This document shows, piece after piece, positions 44,909-54,475 of a DNA stretch of 64,000 nt. The translations under genes and the position numbers were made by a program. Below the pieces are notes generated by a model. That model searched no databases. It had not been told where the DNA came from and saw nothing but the letters and a program-made list of their open reading frames with translations. The stretch comes from Saprospirales bacterium (lineage in GTDB: Bacteria; Bacteroidota; Bacteroidia; Chitinophagales; Saprospiraceae). The first letter of the stretch is position 1; every line of letters begins with the position of its first letter. The stretch spans positions 372,001 to 436,000 of the forward strand of contig JADJTT010000006.1 of assembly GCA_016711045.1 (NCBI GenBank), in the 5' to 3' direction.

Positions 44909-46549
44909 ATGTTAAAAGTATTGGGATTAGTAGCAATGACCCTGTGTATTCTTCCACAAATTGCCCTGGCCGGGTGTGTGAAGGGCGATTGTTTCAATGG
45001 CTACGGAAGCTTTGAATATGCCAATGGATCCAGGTATATAGGAGATTTTCTGGGTGGGAAACCTCATGGGAAAGGTATTCTCTATTTGGAAAACGGCAAT
45101 AAATACATCGGCCACTGGATCAACAACTTCCGGGAAGGGGAAGGCCGGTTCGTTTATGCGGATGGCCATGAATACCGCGGCCAGTTTCAGCGCGATGCAT
45201 TTCACGGATATGGCGTCATGACCTATGCCAATGGCGACCGCTACGAAGGCAACTGGGCCTATGACCGCCAGGAAGGATGGGGGACGTATTTCTTCAGCAA
45301 CGGTCAGCGCTATGAAGGGGAGTTTGTCGGGGGGCGCTTCCACGGGGAAGGCACTATGTTCTATGCAGATGGCTCTCGCTACGAAGGGCTTTGGGAGCAG
45401 GGCAAACAGCATGGCGAGGGCATCTGGGTCTACCCGGACGGACAGCGTGCTACCGGGCAATGGGCGCAGGGTATTCCCAGCGCTGAGGAAGATGTGTTCG
45501 ACCCCGCACAGGAAGGTTCGGGGACCTTTGACCGCAATTGCAATGCGGTTTTTTGTAAAGACGGCACCGGCAATTACACCTATTCAGACGGTTCGCGCTA
45601 CCTTGGTGAATTCCTGGAAGGTCAGCCGGAAGGGAAGTGCACGGTCTATTATGCTAATGGCGATAAATATGCAGGGGAGTGGAAACAACACGCACCTCAA
45701 GGGAGAGGAACCCTTTTTTATAAAAGTGGAAAGATCCTGACCGCAGAGTGGGAGCGTGGACGTCCTATCCGGGAATTGCCGACCGATACTCCCGAAGCAC
45801 CTTCTCCTCCGCCAGTGACTTCCTCCCCGGAGGTAAAGATATGGGCGGTGGTCGTAGGAGTGGCTCAATACCAGCATATGCCGGTACTTCGATATACCGA
45901 CGACGATGCCTATCAGGTATTTGCCTTCCTCAAAAGTCCGGAAGGTGGTGCACTTCCGGAAAATCAGGTACGCCTCCTTATCGATGAGGATGCTACCCGG
46001 GTAAATATTATCACGGCTATGCGCGAAATTTTTCTGCGTGCCGACGAAAATGACGTGCTCATCTTTTATTTCTCCGGACATGGCTTGGAAGGGTCGTTCC
46101 TGCCTTTCGATTATGACGGATATTCCAATCAATTGATGCACGAGGAGGTGCGCAATCTCATCCTCCAAAGTAACGCCAAACACAAACTGGTGGTAGCCGA
46201 TGCCTGCCATTCCGGGGGCTTGCTGGCTATGCGCGCGGCTCCCCTGGACCCTTCCCTGGACAAATTGTACGCTGCTTTTGAAGAATCTTCGGGCGGACTT
46301 GCACTGCTCCTTTCTTCCAAAAATGAAGAATATTCACTGGAAGATGGCGGCCTTCGCTCGGGGGTTTTTAGCCATTATCTGATCAGCGGATTGAAAGGGG
46401 CTGCCGATTTTGACGGAAATAAACTCATTACTATCGGAGAGCTGTTTGCCTACGTGGAGCAAAAGGTTCAGGCGTATACGGCCAGGGCTCAAAACCCAAT
46501 ATTGAAAGGGCGCTTTGACTACGATATGCCCATTGGGATGATCCGCTAG
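44909..46549 (+). CDS. MORN-repeat caspase-like protease, copy 1
   Basis: This 546-residue exported protein has a signal peptide (1–21, ending IALAG), about eleven MORN repeats (~24–285; Y-x-G-x-W/F…G-x-G pattern, e.g. YEGNWAYDRQEGWGTYFFS), a Pro-rich linker (~290–310) and a C14 caspase-like domain (~312–546). The catalytic dyad is His391 in YFSGHGLEG and Cys433 in ADACHSGG. The domain begins KIWAVVVGVAQYQHMP and contains LRYTDDDAYQVFAFLKS, as in metacaspase-like p20 domains. Bacterial members cleave after basic residues in known cases; the substrate here is unknown. It is directly followed by a paralogue. Confidence 0.92.
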   Translation: MLKVLGLVAMTLCILPQIALAGCVKGDCFNGYGSFEYANGSRYIGDFLGGKPHGKGILYLENGNKYIGHWINNFREGEGRFVYADGHEYRGQFQRDAFHGYGVMTYANGDRYEGNWAYDRQEGWGTYFFSNGQRYEGEFVGGRFHGEGTMFYADGSRYEGLWEQGKQHGEGIWVYPDGQRATGQWAQGIPSAEEDVFDPAQEGSGTFDRNCNAVFCKDGTGNYTYSDGSRYLGEFLEGQPEGKCTVYYANGDKYAGEWKQHAPQGRGTLFYKSGKILTAEWERGRPIRELPTDTPEAPSPPPVTSSPEVKIWAVVVGVAQYQHMPVLRYTDDDAYQVFAFLKSPEGGALPENQVRLLIDEDATRVNIITAMREIFLRADENDVLIFYFSGHGLEGSFLPFDYDGYSNQLMHEEVRNLILQSNAKHKLVVADACHSGGLLAMRAAPLDPSLDKLYAAFEESSGGLALLLSSKNEEYSLEDGGLRSGVFSHYLISGLKGAADFDGNKLITIGELFAYVEQKVQAYTARAQNPILKGRFDYDMPIGMIR

Positions 46550-46692
46550 GATACGTTTTTTGGAAATGTGTCCCGAAAACCCGACATTCGACCAAACAAA
46601 ACGGTAAGTATTAATATAATAGGGAAGGGAAATACCTCCCGCTTTTTGATTTCGTTTTACGCGCGTTGTTTCGTTAAATCAATACCCCTGTG

Positions 46693-48687
46693 ATGAATAA
46701 GAAAATTTTTATAACCATTTCCCTGCTTCTGGTTGCCCTGTCCCTTTCCTGGGGCCAGTGTGTATCAGGAGATTGCACCAACGGTACCGGGATTTACCTG
46801 TTTCCCAGCGGCGCCAAGTATATCGGTCAGTTTAAGAACTCAAAGATTGAAGGCATAGGCTCCTGTTATTATACGGATGGGAGCAAATACCAGGGCGAGT
46901 GGGAAGATAGCTATCCGCAAGGCAACGGGATAAAAACCCTGGCAGACGGTACGAAGCTAAAGGGCCAATTCCTGAAAGGGGAATACCAGGTTCCTCCTCC
47001 TGTGCCTGAATCCGCTGTTGAAAATGCGTTTGCCGCTGCGGAGCCCGATCCTGTGAAGGAGGAGATCCAAAAGGAAGAGCAGCAAACGGGCTGTATTTCA
47101 GGAGATTGTAAAAACGGGAAGGGGATTTACATCTATCCAAGCGGCGCCATCTATATCGGCGAGTTTAGAGATGGAGAGATCCACGGCATCGGCGCCTGCC
47201 ACTATTCAGATGGAAGCAAGTACCAGGGCGAATGGGTCTATCGCTATCCGGAAGGCCGTGGTACAAAGACGCTTCCCGATGGGACCAAATGGACCGGGCG
47301 TTGGAAAAAAGGGCAACCTGTTGATGAAAAAGGAGATGTCGTCACCAACCTTTTCCCCGGGAAAGAGATTGCGGCAGAGGAAGGGGACGGAAATATACAA
47401 ACAGGTTGTGTGTCGGGCGACTGTCAGAATGGCGATGGGGCTTTTGCCTACGCCGACGGCAGCAAATACGAAGGCCAATTTGCGCACGGAAAACCCAATG
47501 GGAAGGGCGTTTTCGCCCATTTTGACGGCGATCGTTACGAAGGCGGTTTCAAAGAAGGCTTTCCTCACGGACAGGGGACCCTCTATGGGAAAGACGGTGA
47601 CGTGACTTCCGGTATTTGGGAAAAAGGCGAATATATCGGCAAGCAGGCAGTAGTGACAGCACCCCAATCGGGCTGTATCGAGGGCGACTGCAAGAATGGC
47701 CGGGGTACTTTTGTGAAAAAAGAGGATGCTTCCAGATTTGTAGGCTCTTTTCGCAATGGATTGCCGTACGGAGAAGGGGTCATGTATTTTGCCAATGGAG
47801 AACGATATACCGGCCAGTGGTCGGATGGTAACTTCGATGGAAAAGGATCCTTGCTTTTGATGGATGGAACCGAAGTGAAAGGCTTCTGGACTGCCGGTAA
47901 ATACGTGGGAGAAACCCTGCCGAAAGAAGAACCCGTGGAATTGCTCGCCGACACGCGCAAATTGCAGGGGAATAAAGTATGGGCGGTGGTCGTCGGTGTG
48001 TCTGCCTACAACCATATGCCGACCTTGCGTTATACCGACGACGATGCCTATCGCATGTACGCATTCCTCAAAAGCCCGGAGGGCGGCGCACTGCCCGATG
48101 ATCAAATCCGCATCCTCATTGACGAAGATGCGACCAAGGATGAGATCAAGATGGCAATGGAAAATACGTTCTCCAAGGCGGGAAAGAACGACCTGGTTTT
48201 GCTCTATTTCTCCGGACATGGCCTGAAAGGCGCCTTCCTGCCTATCGATTTCGACGGGTATAACAACAAACTCGAACACGACGAGATCAACGCGATCCTC
48301 GCCAACAGCCCCGCCAAATACAAATTGCTCATCGCCGATGCCTGCCATTCGGGCAGTTTGCTGGCCATGAAAGGAGGGGAGGTGAAAGGCATTATGGAAA
48401 ATTATTACAGCACCCTGGCCCAGGCAGAGCCCGGCACTGCGCTGATCATGTCTTCCAAGTCGGAAGAAACCTCCCTGGAATCGAGCGGCCTCCGGCAGGG
48501 GGTATTCAGCCACTTCCTGATCCGCGGCCTGAAAGGGGAAGCGGATGCAGATCGCAACCGGGTCGTATCTGTGCAGGAGTTGTTTGACTACGTCACGGAA
48601 AATGTCAAAAAATATACCGGCAACCGGCAATCGCCCGTCATTAAAGGCGATTATGATCCCAATATGACCATCAGCGTCATCCGGTAA
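46693..48687 (+). CDS. MORN-repeat caspase-like protease, copy 2
   Basis: This 664-residue paralogue of the preceding gene has a signal peptide (1–22, ending SLSWGQ), MORN repeats in four blocks, each opened by a Cys pair (CVSGDC, CISGDC, CVSGDC, CIEGDC) and separated by acidic linkers, then a caspase domain (~430–664). His509 in YFSGHGLKG and Cys551 in ADACHSGS complete the dyad. The caspase domains of the two copies are very alike (RYTDDDAY, SPEGGALP) while the MORN parts differ in number, so the recognition part has diverged or recombined. ATG 46693 follows GTG 46690. It ends 7 bases before a strong hairpin terminator. Confidence 0.92.
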   Translation: MNKKIFITISLLLVALSLSWGQCVSGDCTNGTGIYLFPSGAKYIGQFKNSKIEGIGSCYYTDGSKYQGEWEDSYPQGNGIKTLADGTKLKGQFLKGEYQVPPPVPESAVENAFAAAEPDPVKEEIQKEEQQTGCISGDCKNGKGIYIYPSGAIYIGEFRDGEIHGIGACHYSDGSKYQGEWVYRYPEGRGTKTLPDGTKWTGRWKKGQPVDEKGDVVTNLFPGKEIAAEEGDGNIQTGCVSGDCQNGDGAFAYADGSKYEGQFAHGKPNGKGVFAHFDGDRYEGGFKEGFPHGQGTLYGKDGDVTSGIWEKGEYIGKQAVVTAPQSGCIEGDCKNGRGTFVKKEDASRFVGSFRNGLPYGEGVMYFANGERYTGQWSDGNFDGKGSLLLMDGTEVKGFWTAGKYVGETLPKEEPVELLADTRKLQGNKVWAVVVGVSAYNHMPTLRYTDDDAYRMYAFLKSPEGGALPDDQIRILIDEDATKDEIKMAMENTFSKAGKNDLVLLYFSGHGLKGAFLPIDFDGYNNKLEHDEINAILANSPAKYKLLIADACHSGSLLAMKGGEVKGIMENYYSTLAQAEPGTALIMSSKSEETSLESSGLRQGVFSHFLIRGLKGEADADRNRVVSVQELFDYVTENVKKYTGNRQSPVIKGDYDPNMTISVIR

Positions 48688-48693
48688 ACGCAT

Positions 48694-48759
48694 AAAAAAA
48701 GAAAGAGGCTGTCTCAAAAGTCGCTTACGCTACTCTTGAAACAGCCTCTTTCTTTTTTT
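48694..48759 (+). terminator. Terminator-like 66-bp palindrome
   Basis: A 19-bp perfect stem (48694–48712 and 48741–48759) carries A-rich and T-rich ends (…AGAGGCTGT / ACAGCCTCT…). The 28-base loop itself is an imperfect inverted repeat (TCAAAAGT / ACTCTTGA). It lies between the second MORN–caspase gene and rpsF. Confidence 0.75.
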
Positions 48760-48771
48760 GTGCGTAGTTGC

Positions 48772-48802
48772 TTGTGTACTCAGAATGAAATCCTTACCTT
48801 TG
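48772..48802 (+). promoter_or_regulatory. Promoter of rpsF-rpsR-rplI
   Basis: TTG (48772–48774), 20 bases, TACCTTTG (48795–48802). Predicted leader is about 55 bases. It sits at the edge of the preceding terminator. Confidence 0.7.
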
Positions 48803-48863
48803 CAGGCGCTTTGGAAAAGACCATAGCTTTTCAAATATTTTTATTAACCACTATGTCTGATTT

Positions 48864-49433
48864 ATGAATCATTACGAAGTAACGTTCATCGTAGACCCAG
48901 TGCTGTCGGGCGATGAAATTAAAGCGACAGCTCAGACATATGTCGATCAACTCACCAACGTGGGATGCACGATCGTACATGTGGACGAAATGGGGTTACG
49001 TCAGTTGGCCTATCCGATCAACCGGAGGTCTTCTGGCATTTATTACTGTGTAGAAGTTTTCAACACATCCGGCGAATTCCTGGACAACCTGGAATTATCG
49101 CTGCGCCGCGACGAGCGGATCATGCGTTTTCTTACCGTTCGCCTCGACAAGTACGGGGTGAAGTACAACGAAGACAAGCGCAATGGCCTGATTGGCAAGC
49201 GGAAGAAGAAAAGTGCCGAACCGGCAAAGGAAGAAACGTCCGCACCGAGGGCGGCCAGGGAGGAAGCTCCTGCGCCTAAGGCTGTCAAGGAAGAAGCTCC
49301 TGTACCTGAAGTTGTCGAAGAAGAGATCATCATTACTCCCATCCCGGAAGAACCTGCAGCAGAACTCACGCCCGATGTGGAGGAGATTGTGGCAGAATCC
49401 ACCGAAGCAGAGGAAGATGAATCCAAGGATTAA
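48864..49433 (+). CDS. rpsF: 30S ribosomal protein S6 with long acidic tail
   Basis: S6 binds S18 and 16S rRNA in the platform of the small subunit. Residues 1–110 are a normal S6 (MNHYEVTFIVDPVLSGDEI, RRSSGIYYCVEVFN, RRDERIMRFLTVRLDKYG). The remaining ~80 residues are a low-complexity extension, first basic (GKRKKKSAEP), then Glu/Ala/Pro repeats (KEEAPAPKAVKEEAP) and a fully acidic end (ESTEAEEDESKD). Bacteroidota S6 often has some tail, but this is long. First gene of the S6-S18-L9 operon. Confidence 0.97.
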   Translation: MNHYEVTFIVDPVLSGDEIKATAQTYVDQLTNVGCTIVHVDEMGLRQLAYPINRRSSGIYYCVEVFNTSGEFLDNLELSLRRDERIMRFLTVRLDKYGVKYNEDKRNGLIGKRKKKSAEPAKEETSAPRAAREEAPAPKAVKEEAPVPEVVEEEIIITPIPEEPAAELTPDVEEIVAESTEAEEDESKD

Positions 49434-49471
49434 TTTGACAACCTATTCTTCATCCATTAAACTTCCCGAAA

Positions 49472-49738
49472 ATGGCTAATAAAGACGATATTAAATTCCT
49501 GAGTAATCCCAATATCGGACAACAGCACAAGAAATACTGCCGGTTCCGTAAGTTTGGTATCAAGCATATCGACTACAAGGATCCTGACTTCTTGCTGCAA
49601 TTCGTCAATGAGCAGGGCAAGATCCTGCCGCGCCGGATTACAGGTAACTCGCTGAAATACCAGCGCAAAGTGGCTTCGGCCGTGAAGCGTGCCCGTCACC
49701 TGGCTATGATGCCATATGTAACGGACTTGCTTAAATAA
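49472..49738 (+). CDS. rpsR: 30S ribosomal protein S18
   Basis: The 88-residue S18 partner of S6 shows the typical CRFRKFGIKHIDYKDPDFL start and the conserved GKILPRRITGNSLKYQRKV core, ending in the basic helix VKRARHLAMMPYV. Standard size. Placed 38 bases after rpsF and 43 before rplI in the usual order. Confidence 0.98.
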   Translation: MANKDDIKFLSNPNIGQQHKKYCRFRKFGIKHIDYKDPDFLLQFVNEQGKILPRRITGNSLKYQRKVASAVKRARHLAMMPYVTDLLK

Positions 49739-49781
49739 TTGGCGGCTCCGCCGCTTTTGATTACCTTAAATTGTCTGTGAC

Positions 49782-50228
49782 ATGGAAATCATCTTACTTC
49801 AAGATATTGACAAGGTTGGTGACAAGTTCGACATTGTCAAAGTGAAAGACGGTTATGGTCGCAATTTCCTGATCCCTCAGAAAATGGCCATTATCGCCAA
49901 CTCCGCCAACCGCCAGAAACTGGACGACTATAAAGCAAATGAAGCCTCTAAAATGGCAGAATTGCTTTCTGAGTTCCAAGCTATTGCGGCTCAACTAAAG
50001 GACAAGGTCCTGAGAATTGGCGCCAAGGCCGGAACCAGCGGCAAGATCTTTGGTAGTGTTACCAACGTGCAGATCGCTGCTGCCTTGAAAGAACAGTTCG
50101 GCATCGAGATCGATCGCAAAAAAGTGGTTGTTCCCGAAGAAGCTAAAGAACTGGGAACCTATACCGCCGTGCTCAACCTGCACCCGGATGTAGATACCCG
50201 TGTAGTCTTCGAGGTTATCGCAGAGTAA
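49782..50228 (+). CDS. rplI: 50S ribosomal protein L9
   Basis: The 148-residue L9 has the N-terminal rRNA-binding domain (MEIILLQDIDKVGDKFDIV, KDGYGRNFLIPQKMA), the long central helix (~41–75) and the C-terminal domain (GKIFGSVTNVQIAAALKEQ, VDTRVVFEVIAE). Standard length and last gene of the operon; a strong terminator follows 22 bases after the stop. Confidence 0.98.
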   Translation: MEIILLQDIDKVGDKFDIVKVKDGYGRNFLIPQKMAIIANSANRQKLDDYKANEASKMAELLSEFQAIAAQLKDKVLRIGAKAGTSGKIFGSVTNVQIAAALKEQFGIEIDRKKVVVPEEAKELGTYTAVLNLHPDVDTRVVFEVIAE

Positions 50229-50250
50229 CACGCACGCGATTCGTCCAACT

Positions 50251-50286
50251 AAAAAGGGCCCGACATGAAAGTGTCGGGCCCTTTTT
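50251..50286 (+). terminator. Terminator after rplI
   Basis: A 15-bp stem (AAAAAGGGCCCGACA, 50251–50265, with its inverse 50272–50286), 6-base loop, T-run at the end. The symmetry allows use in both directions, also ending the converging sprE gene. Confidence 0.85.
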
Positions 50287-50368
50287 AGTTTAACCCAAGT
50301 TGCGATAAATCGCCCTATAATTTTTTTTTAGAAATTGTTAAAGATGCGCTTATCGCAACCAGAGTTAT

Positions 50369-53190
50369 TTAATAGTTTTTCTTGAAAAACTCCGGATACC
50401 CGTCGATCACTTTGTTTTTCAGCATCTGCCGGTAGTTGTTTTGGGAGATGGGGAACACCTGATAATCAAATTCAGCAGTCAGGAAGTCGGGTTTATTTGC
50501 TTCGACCCCTTGCAGGTATTCCATTGCCTTATTGCTATTGTCAAAACTGCGCACTACTACGATGGGGGTACGGTCGTCGATCTCCCCGAGATAGATATTG
50601 GAAACCCGCAGCTTGTCGAGTTTGTGGTACTTGAGGTGGTAGTCAGACATTTCCACTTTGGCGGTTTCCAACGCGATATTCCCTTTAAATACGACGATGA
50701 TGTAGTGTTTGTCTTCAGGCTCAAACACATAGGTTTCTTCTTCGGGTTTGAGGTTGTACCACCGGGTCCGCTTGCGGTATATTCCCCTAGCAGGCGGAGC
50801 AATTCGCGGGCTTGCTTTTGCTCAGGGGCGTTGGGAAATCGTTCGATCAGGTCTTTCAGGGCAGCTACATAAGCGCCTTTTCCCTCCATATTGCCCAGGC
50901 ACATAGCTTTCAGCAACTCGAAGCGGGGCGTGTGGGAGTTGTTGCCGCCAAACATATCCGGGGCTTTCTTGATTTGTTCAAAGGCATCCCGGTATTGGCC
51001 TCGCTGGAAGACGGCGTACACCTCGTTGTAGTATTGGTTGATGCGCTGCTCCCGGTCTTTGGTCTTTCGCAGAAAGTCCGGATCGGTAAGCATCTGGGCA
51101 TAAGGCGAGTCGGGAAATTCAGCGGTGAGCAGGTCATAGTAACGCTTGGCATCACTGGGTTTCCCTGAATCGGTGTAGGCCAGGTAGAGCAGGTAGAGCG
51201 CCTCCGGCCGGTAATTGGTCTCCGGGTAACGATCCAGCAATTCCTCCAAAGCGGCAATGGCTCTAACTTCATTGTCGAGCTTTTCGCGATACAGGCGTCC
51301 CAGTGCAAAGAGGGCCTCCATGATTTTTTTATCGGCAGCCTCAATATCCTCCGGCGTCTTGGGGACATCGCGGAAGATCGCATCTGCCTCTTCTTTTGTC
51401 AGGCCGGAAGATCCGGATTCCTGGGAGGCATTTTCCTCTTCTCCTGTATTGACAGCGAAGGAGGTAGATCTCCGGCGCCAGTTATCCTCGAGCGGGCGGT
51501 TGCCCCATTTGCGTTCAAATTCTTTAATCCCTCGTTTTACGGCACGGTCGTCGTAGGCAAAGAAATCACTTTTCAGCCCACCTGCTTTGGGGCCTCCATT
51601 ATTGCCAATGACACCCGGCCGGGCCAACTCATTTTTGGCAGATTCCAGCAATGCTTTTCGCCGCGCTTCATCCTGGGCTTTTTTGATTTCCGTAGCCACG
51701 GCAAACCGCTCTTCCTCACTCATTTGGCTGAGGGTAAGTAAGCTGTCCTGGAGTTGGATGACTTCGAGGTTTTTGGCAATATCAGTCAGGTTGGAGGCCA
51801 GTTTGCTCACCGATGGGTAACGTTCATCGGTGGTGGGCAACACCATCAGGGTGCTGTCCAGGTATTTTTTGGTTTCGACAAACTTTTCGGATTCGAAGTA
51901 GAGGTTGGCCAGGGTGTAATAGGCTTCTGCTTTTTGGGCTGACGATCCGGACGAATTGCTGCTCGCCAGGCTGTTGCGCAGGTTTTGAATGGCCTGCTCC
52001 TTATTGCCTTCTCTCAGATCGATCTCTGCCATGGCATAGTAGATCTGATCCTTGTACTCGATGTTTTTTATGTCCTTGAGCATGCGCTCCAGGTCTTTAC
52101 GTGCAGAATCCATGGATCCGCCACTCTTGGCCCAACTCATCTTCGTCAGGTTCAGCCGGGCGCTGAAGTCCATTTCATAGCCGGGCTTCAGCTTGACTAC
52201 CTGCTGAAAGGCTTGAACAGCCTGTTCGGGTTTGTCGAGGCGTTGGTAGATCTGCCCCAGGATATATGTGTACCGGGCCTTTAGAATCTGATCTTTTGTC
52301 AGGTCAATACCCCGTTCCAGGGGCGCAATGGCATCGGCAAGCCGCTTTTGCTTGAGGTAATAATAGGCTTCGACCACGGCCAAATCCCGTCGTATATAGG
52401 GGAAGGTGCCGGGGTTTTTGGTCAATTGGTAGATGATTCGATCTGCTTCGAAATAGTTTTCCCGCTCAATATAGGTTTTGGCCAGCCACAAGAGTCCTTC
52501 CTGATAGGCGGGGCGGTGGCGGAATAAATAAGACTCAGGTTTTCCCTCCTCTACCTGCACTTTATTTTCTCCGAGGGTGATTTTGGTCACTCCGAGTTCG
52601 ATCTCCTCTTTTTTGGGCGCTGAGGTACTCGACTTTTTAGAGGAAGGCGTTTTTTTCCGCTTCTTGGAGTTCTTTTTGCGTTTTTTCTTCGAACTGGAAG
52701 GCTTTTTTTTCTTTTCTACCTTCGCCTTTGTCTTGGTTGCCTTCAGTGTGCTGGGTTTGAACTCGGAGACCATATACTCCAGTGTCTCTTCCGCCGCTTC
52801 AAAATCCTGCTTGAGGTACTCTGCCTGCCCAATGAGGAGGTAGCAATCGTCGGTCCAGTTGCTGTAGCGGTGCAAGGCTACCACCACCGATGTTTTTTCA
52901 ATGGCGCGGTCCAGTTTTTCCGCCACGGCCTTGGGGTTGCTGGCCTCCCGGTATTTGTAAAGAGGGAGTATTCTGTTGTAATTGTCCTGGTGCTGCAACT
53001 CGAGATCGAAGATACTTTCGACCATCAATACGTCGGCATTGAAGTACCCATTGTACTCCGCAGTCGTATTGTGGTAGAATTTGCCAAGCGGGGAAAGGTC
53101 GCCTTTGCGCTTGGTGGTCTTACAACTGCTGCCTGCTACGGAGAGGATCAAAATGCCGATAAAGAGCCGGAAAAGAGTACAGGTTTTCAA
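50369..53190 (-). CDS. sprE: T9SS component PorW/SprE-like TPR lipoprotein, split by a one-base frameshift near 50783
   Basis: This is a ~940-residue TPR protein required for type IX secretion and gliding in relatives. It has a lipoprotein-like start (LKTCTLFRLFIGILILSVAGSSC, TTG 53190; the frame is open to 53256), the family signature KRKGDLSPLGKFYHNTTAEY with YFNADVLM, many TPRs, and a Lys/Ser-rich spacer (~residues 180–215). The main frame goes out of register after ELLRLLGE; the true C-terminus (IYRKRTRWYNLKPEEETYVF … GYPEFFKKNY) is in another frame and ends at 50369. One additional T on the plus strand at 50782–50783 restores a continuous protein. Probably a sequence error, since T9SS is otherwise represented. 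Lipid-anchored, periplasmic face of the outer or inner membrane. Confidence 0.88.
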
Positions 53191-53353
53191 CTGTCCTGGT
53201 TTTTTTATGAAATGCAAGCGCACAATGGGAAGGATTTTGATTTCCCAGAGATGCACATGCTTTAATTGCTTAATTTTGTCGTGGTTGAGGCTGTAAAGAA
53301 GGAAAGTTTCATCAACTTTGCCGGGTCACCAACGGTTTTCTGGAAAACAGCCC

Positions 53354-53361
53354 CAAAATTA
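53354..53361 (-). promoter_or_regulatory. Possible -7 box of sprE
   Basis: TAATTTTG on the minus strand (53361–53354), exact TAnnTTTG, about 165 bases before the TTG start. No -33 TTG at the right distance. Confidence 0.35.
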
Positions 53362-53498
53362 CACCTTATTAACTGGAAAACCTGAAATTTATTTTACGTT
53401 AATACAGTGTGTATTAAATAAATAAAGATCGCTACCACCACCGGCGACAGTAAGACTTATAAAAATCATTAAAGTACTTTGGTTGCAAAGTACTTAGA

Positions 53499-53506
53499 TA
53501 CCTTTG
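53499..53506 (+). promoter_or_regulatory. -7 box of the M23 peptidase gene
   Basis: TACCTTTG (53499–53506), 57 bases before ATG 53563. The nearest TTTG upstream is at 53478–53481, a short 17-base spacing. Confidence 0.5.
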
Positions 53507-53562
53507 CCGGCAAAAACTCTTTAAACCATTTTTACGTTAGTAACCGCAAAGAGGTTGTTGAT

Positions 53563-54449
53563 ATGAGTGAAATACCTTCGGAGAAAAAATCCTGGCTGGA
53601 GCGGATGAAACATACGTACCGCCTGGTCATTATGAATAACGAAACGTTTGAAGAGATAGGCTCCTACCAGCTCTCTCTCTTCAACGTCTATATTTTTCTG
53701 AGCACCCTCATGGTGGTAGTGGCGTTTTTAGTCATCTCCCTCATCATATTCACCCCCTCAAGCGGTATATTCCGGGATATGGGAACGCCAGCGCCCAACC
53801 GGAGTTCATCCGCCTCAACCAGGATGTCGATTCACTCAAGGAGCTGATCGATGCCCAGGAGGTTTACAACAGCAGCCTTCGCAAGATGCTTGCGGGTGAA
53901 GGCGAGACACTGCAGGAAGTGCCGGAAGGGCAATATGCGCCAGGTGACAGCAATCTGCATATCGACCGGATCGAAGAAGACGAAATGCTTCGGCAGGAAG
54001 TGGAAATGGATGAAATCCGGGCCATCGGCCAAACGGAAGATCTGCGGACCCAGCGAGTGGCCGAAGTGCCCCTGGAGCAGCTTTATTTCACTCCCCCGCT
54101 TACCGGGGAAATCAGCGCCGGGTTTATGCTCGATAAAAAACACTTCGGAGTGGATATCCTCGCACCTCGGAATACCCCCGTTAAGGCTGTAATGGACGGG
54201 TGGGTCATCGCTTCAGACTGGACGCTGGAAACGGGAAATACTATTGGTATTCAACATGATAACAACCTCATTTCTTTTTACAAACACAATTCTGCCCTCC
54301 TGAAGGAAATTGGAAGCTACGTCAAAGCGGGAGAAGCTGTGGCCATCATTGGCAATAGTGGTACGCTCTCCGATGGCCCGCACCTGCATTTTGAATTGTG
54401 GCATAAAGGGGTTCCGGTAGATCCGGACCAGTATATTAACTTCAATTGA
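53563..54449 (+). CDS. M23 (LytM-type) metallopeptidase, split by a one-base frameshift at 53753–53757
   Basis: This ~295-residue cell-wall endopeptidase or divisome/elongation factor starts MSEIPSEKKSWLERMKHTY, has one membrane helix (~45–67, IFLSTLMVVVAFLVISLIIF), a coiled periplasmic linker (FIRLNQDVDSLKELIDAQ) and a C-terminal M23 domain. Zinc and catalytic residues are present: HFGVDI and HLHFELWH. The first frame fails at a C5 run (53753–53757); with one more C the sequence continues TPLKRYIPGYGNASAQPEF into the second frame. A single-base sequence error is the simplest reading. It is followed by a HAD gene starting 27 bases after the stop. Confidence 0.88.
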
Positions 54450-54475
54450 TCCCTCCCCCGGAAAACCTGCTTTAT

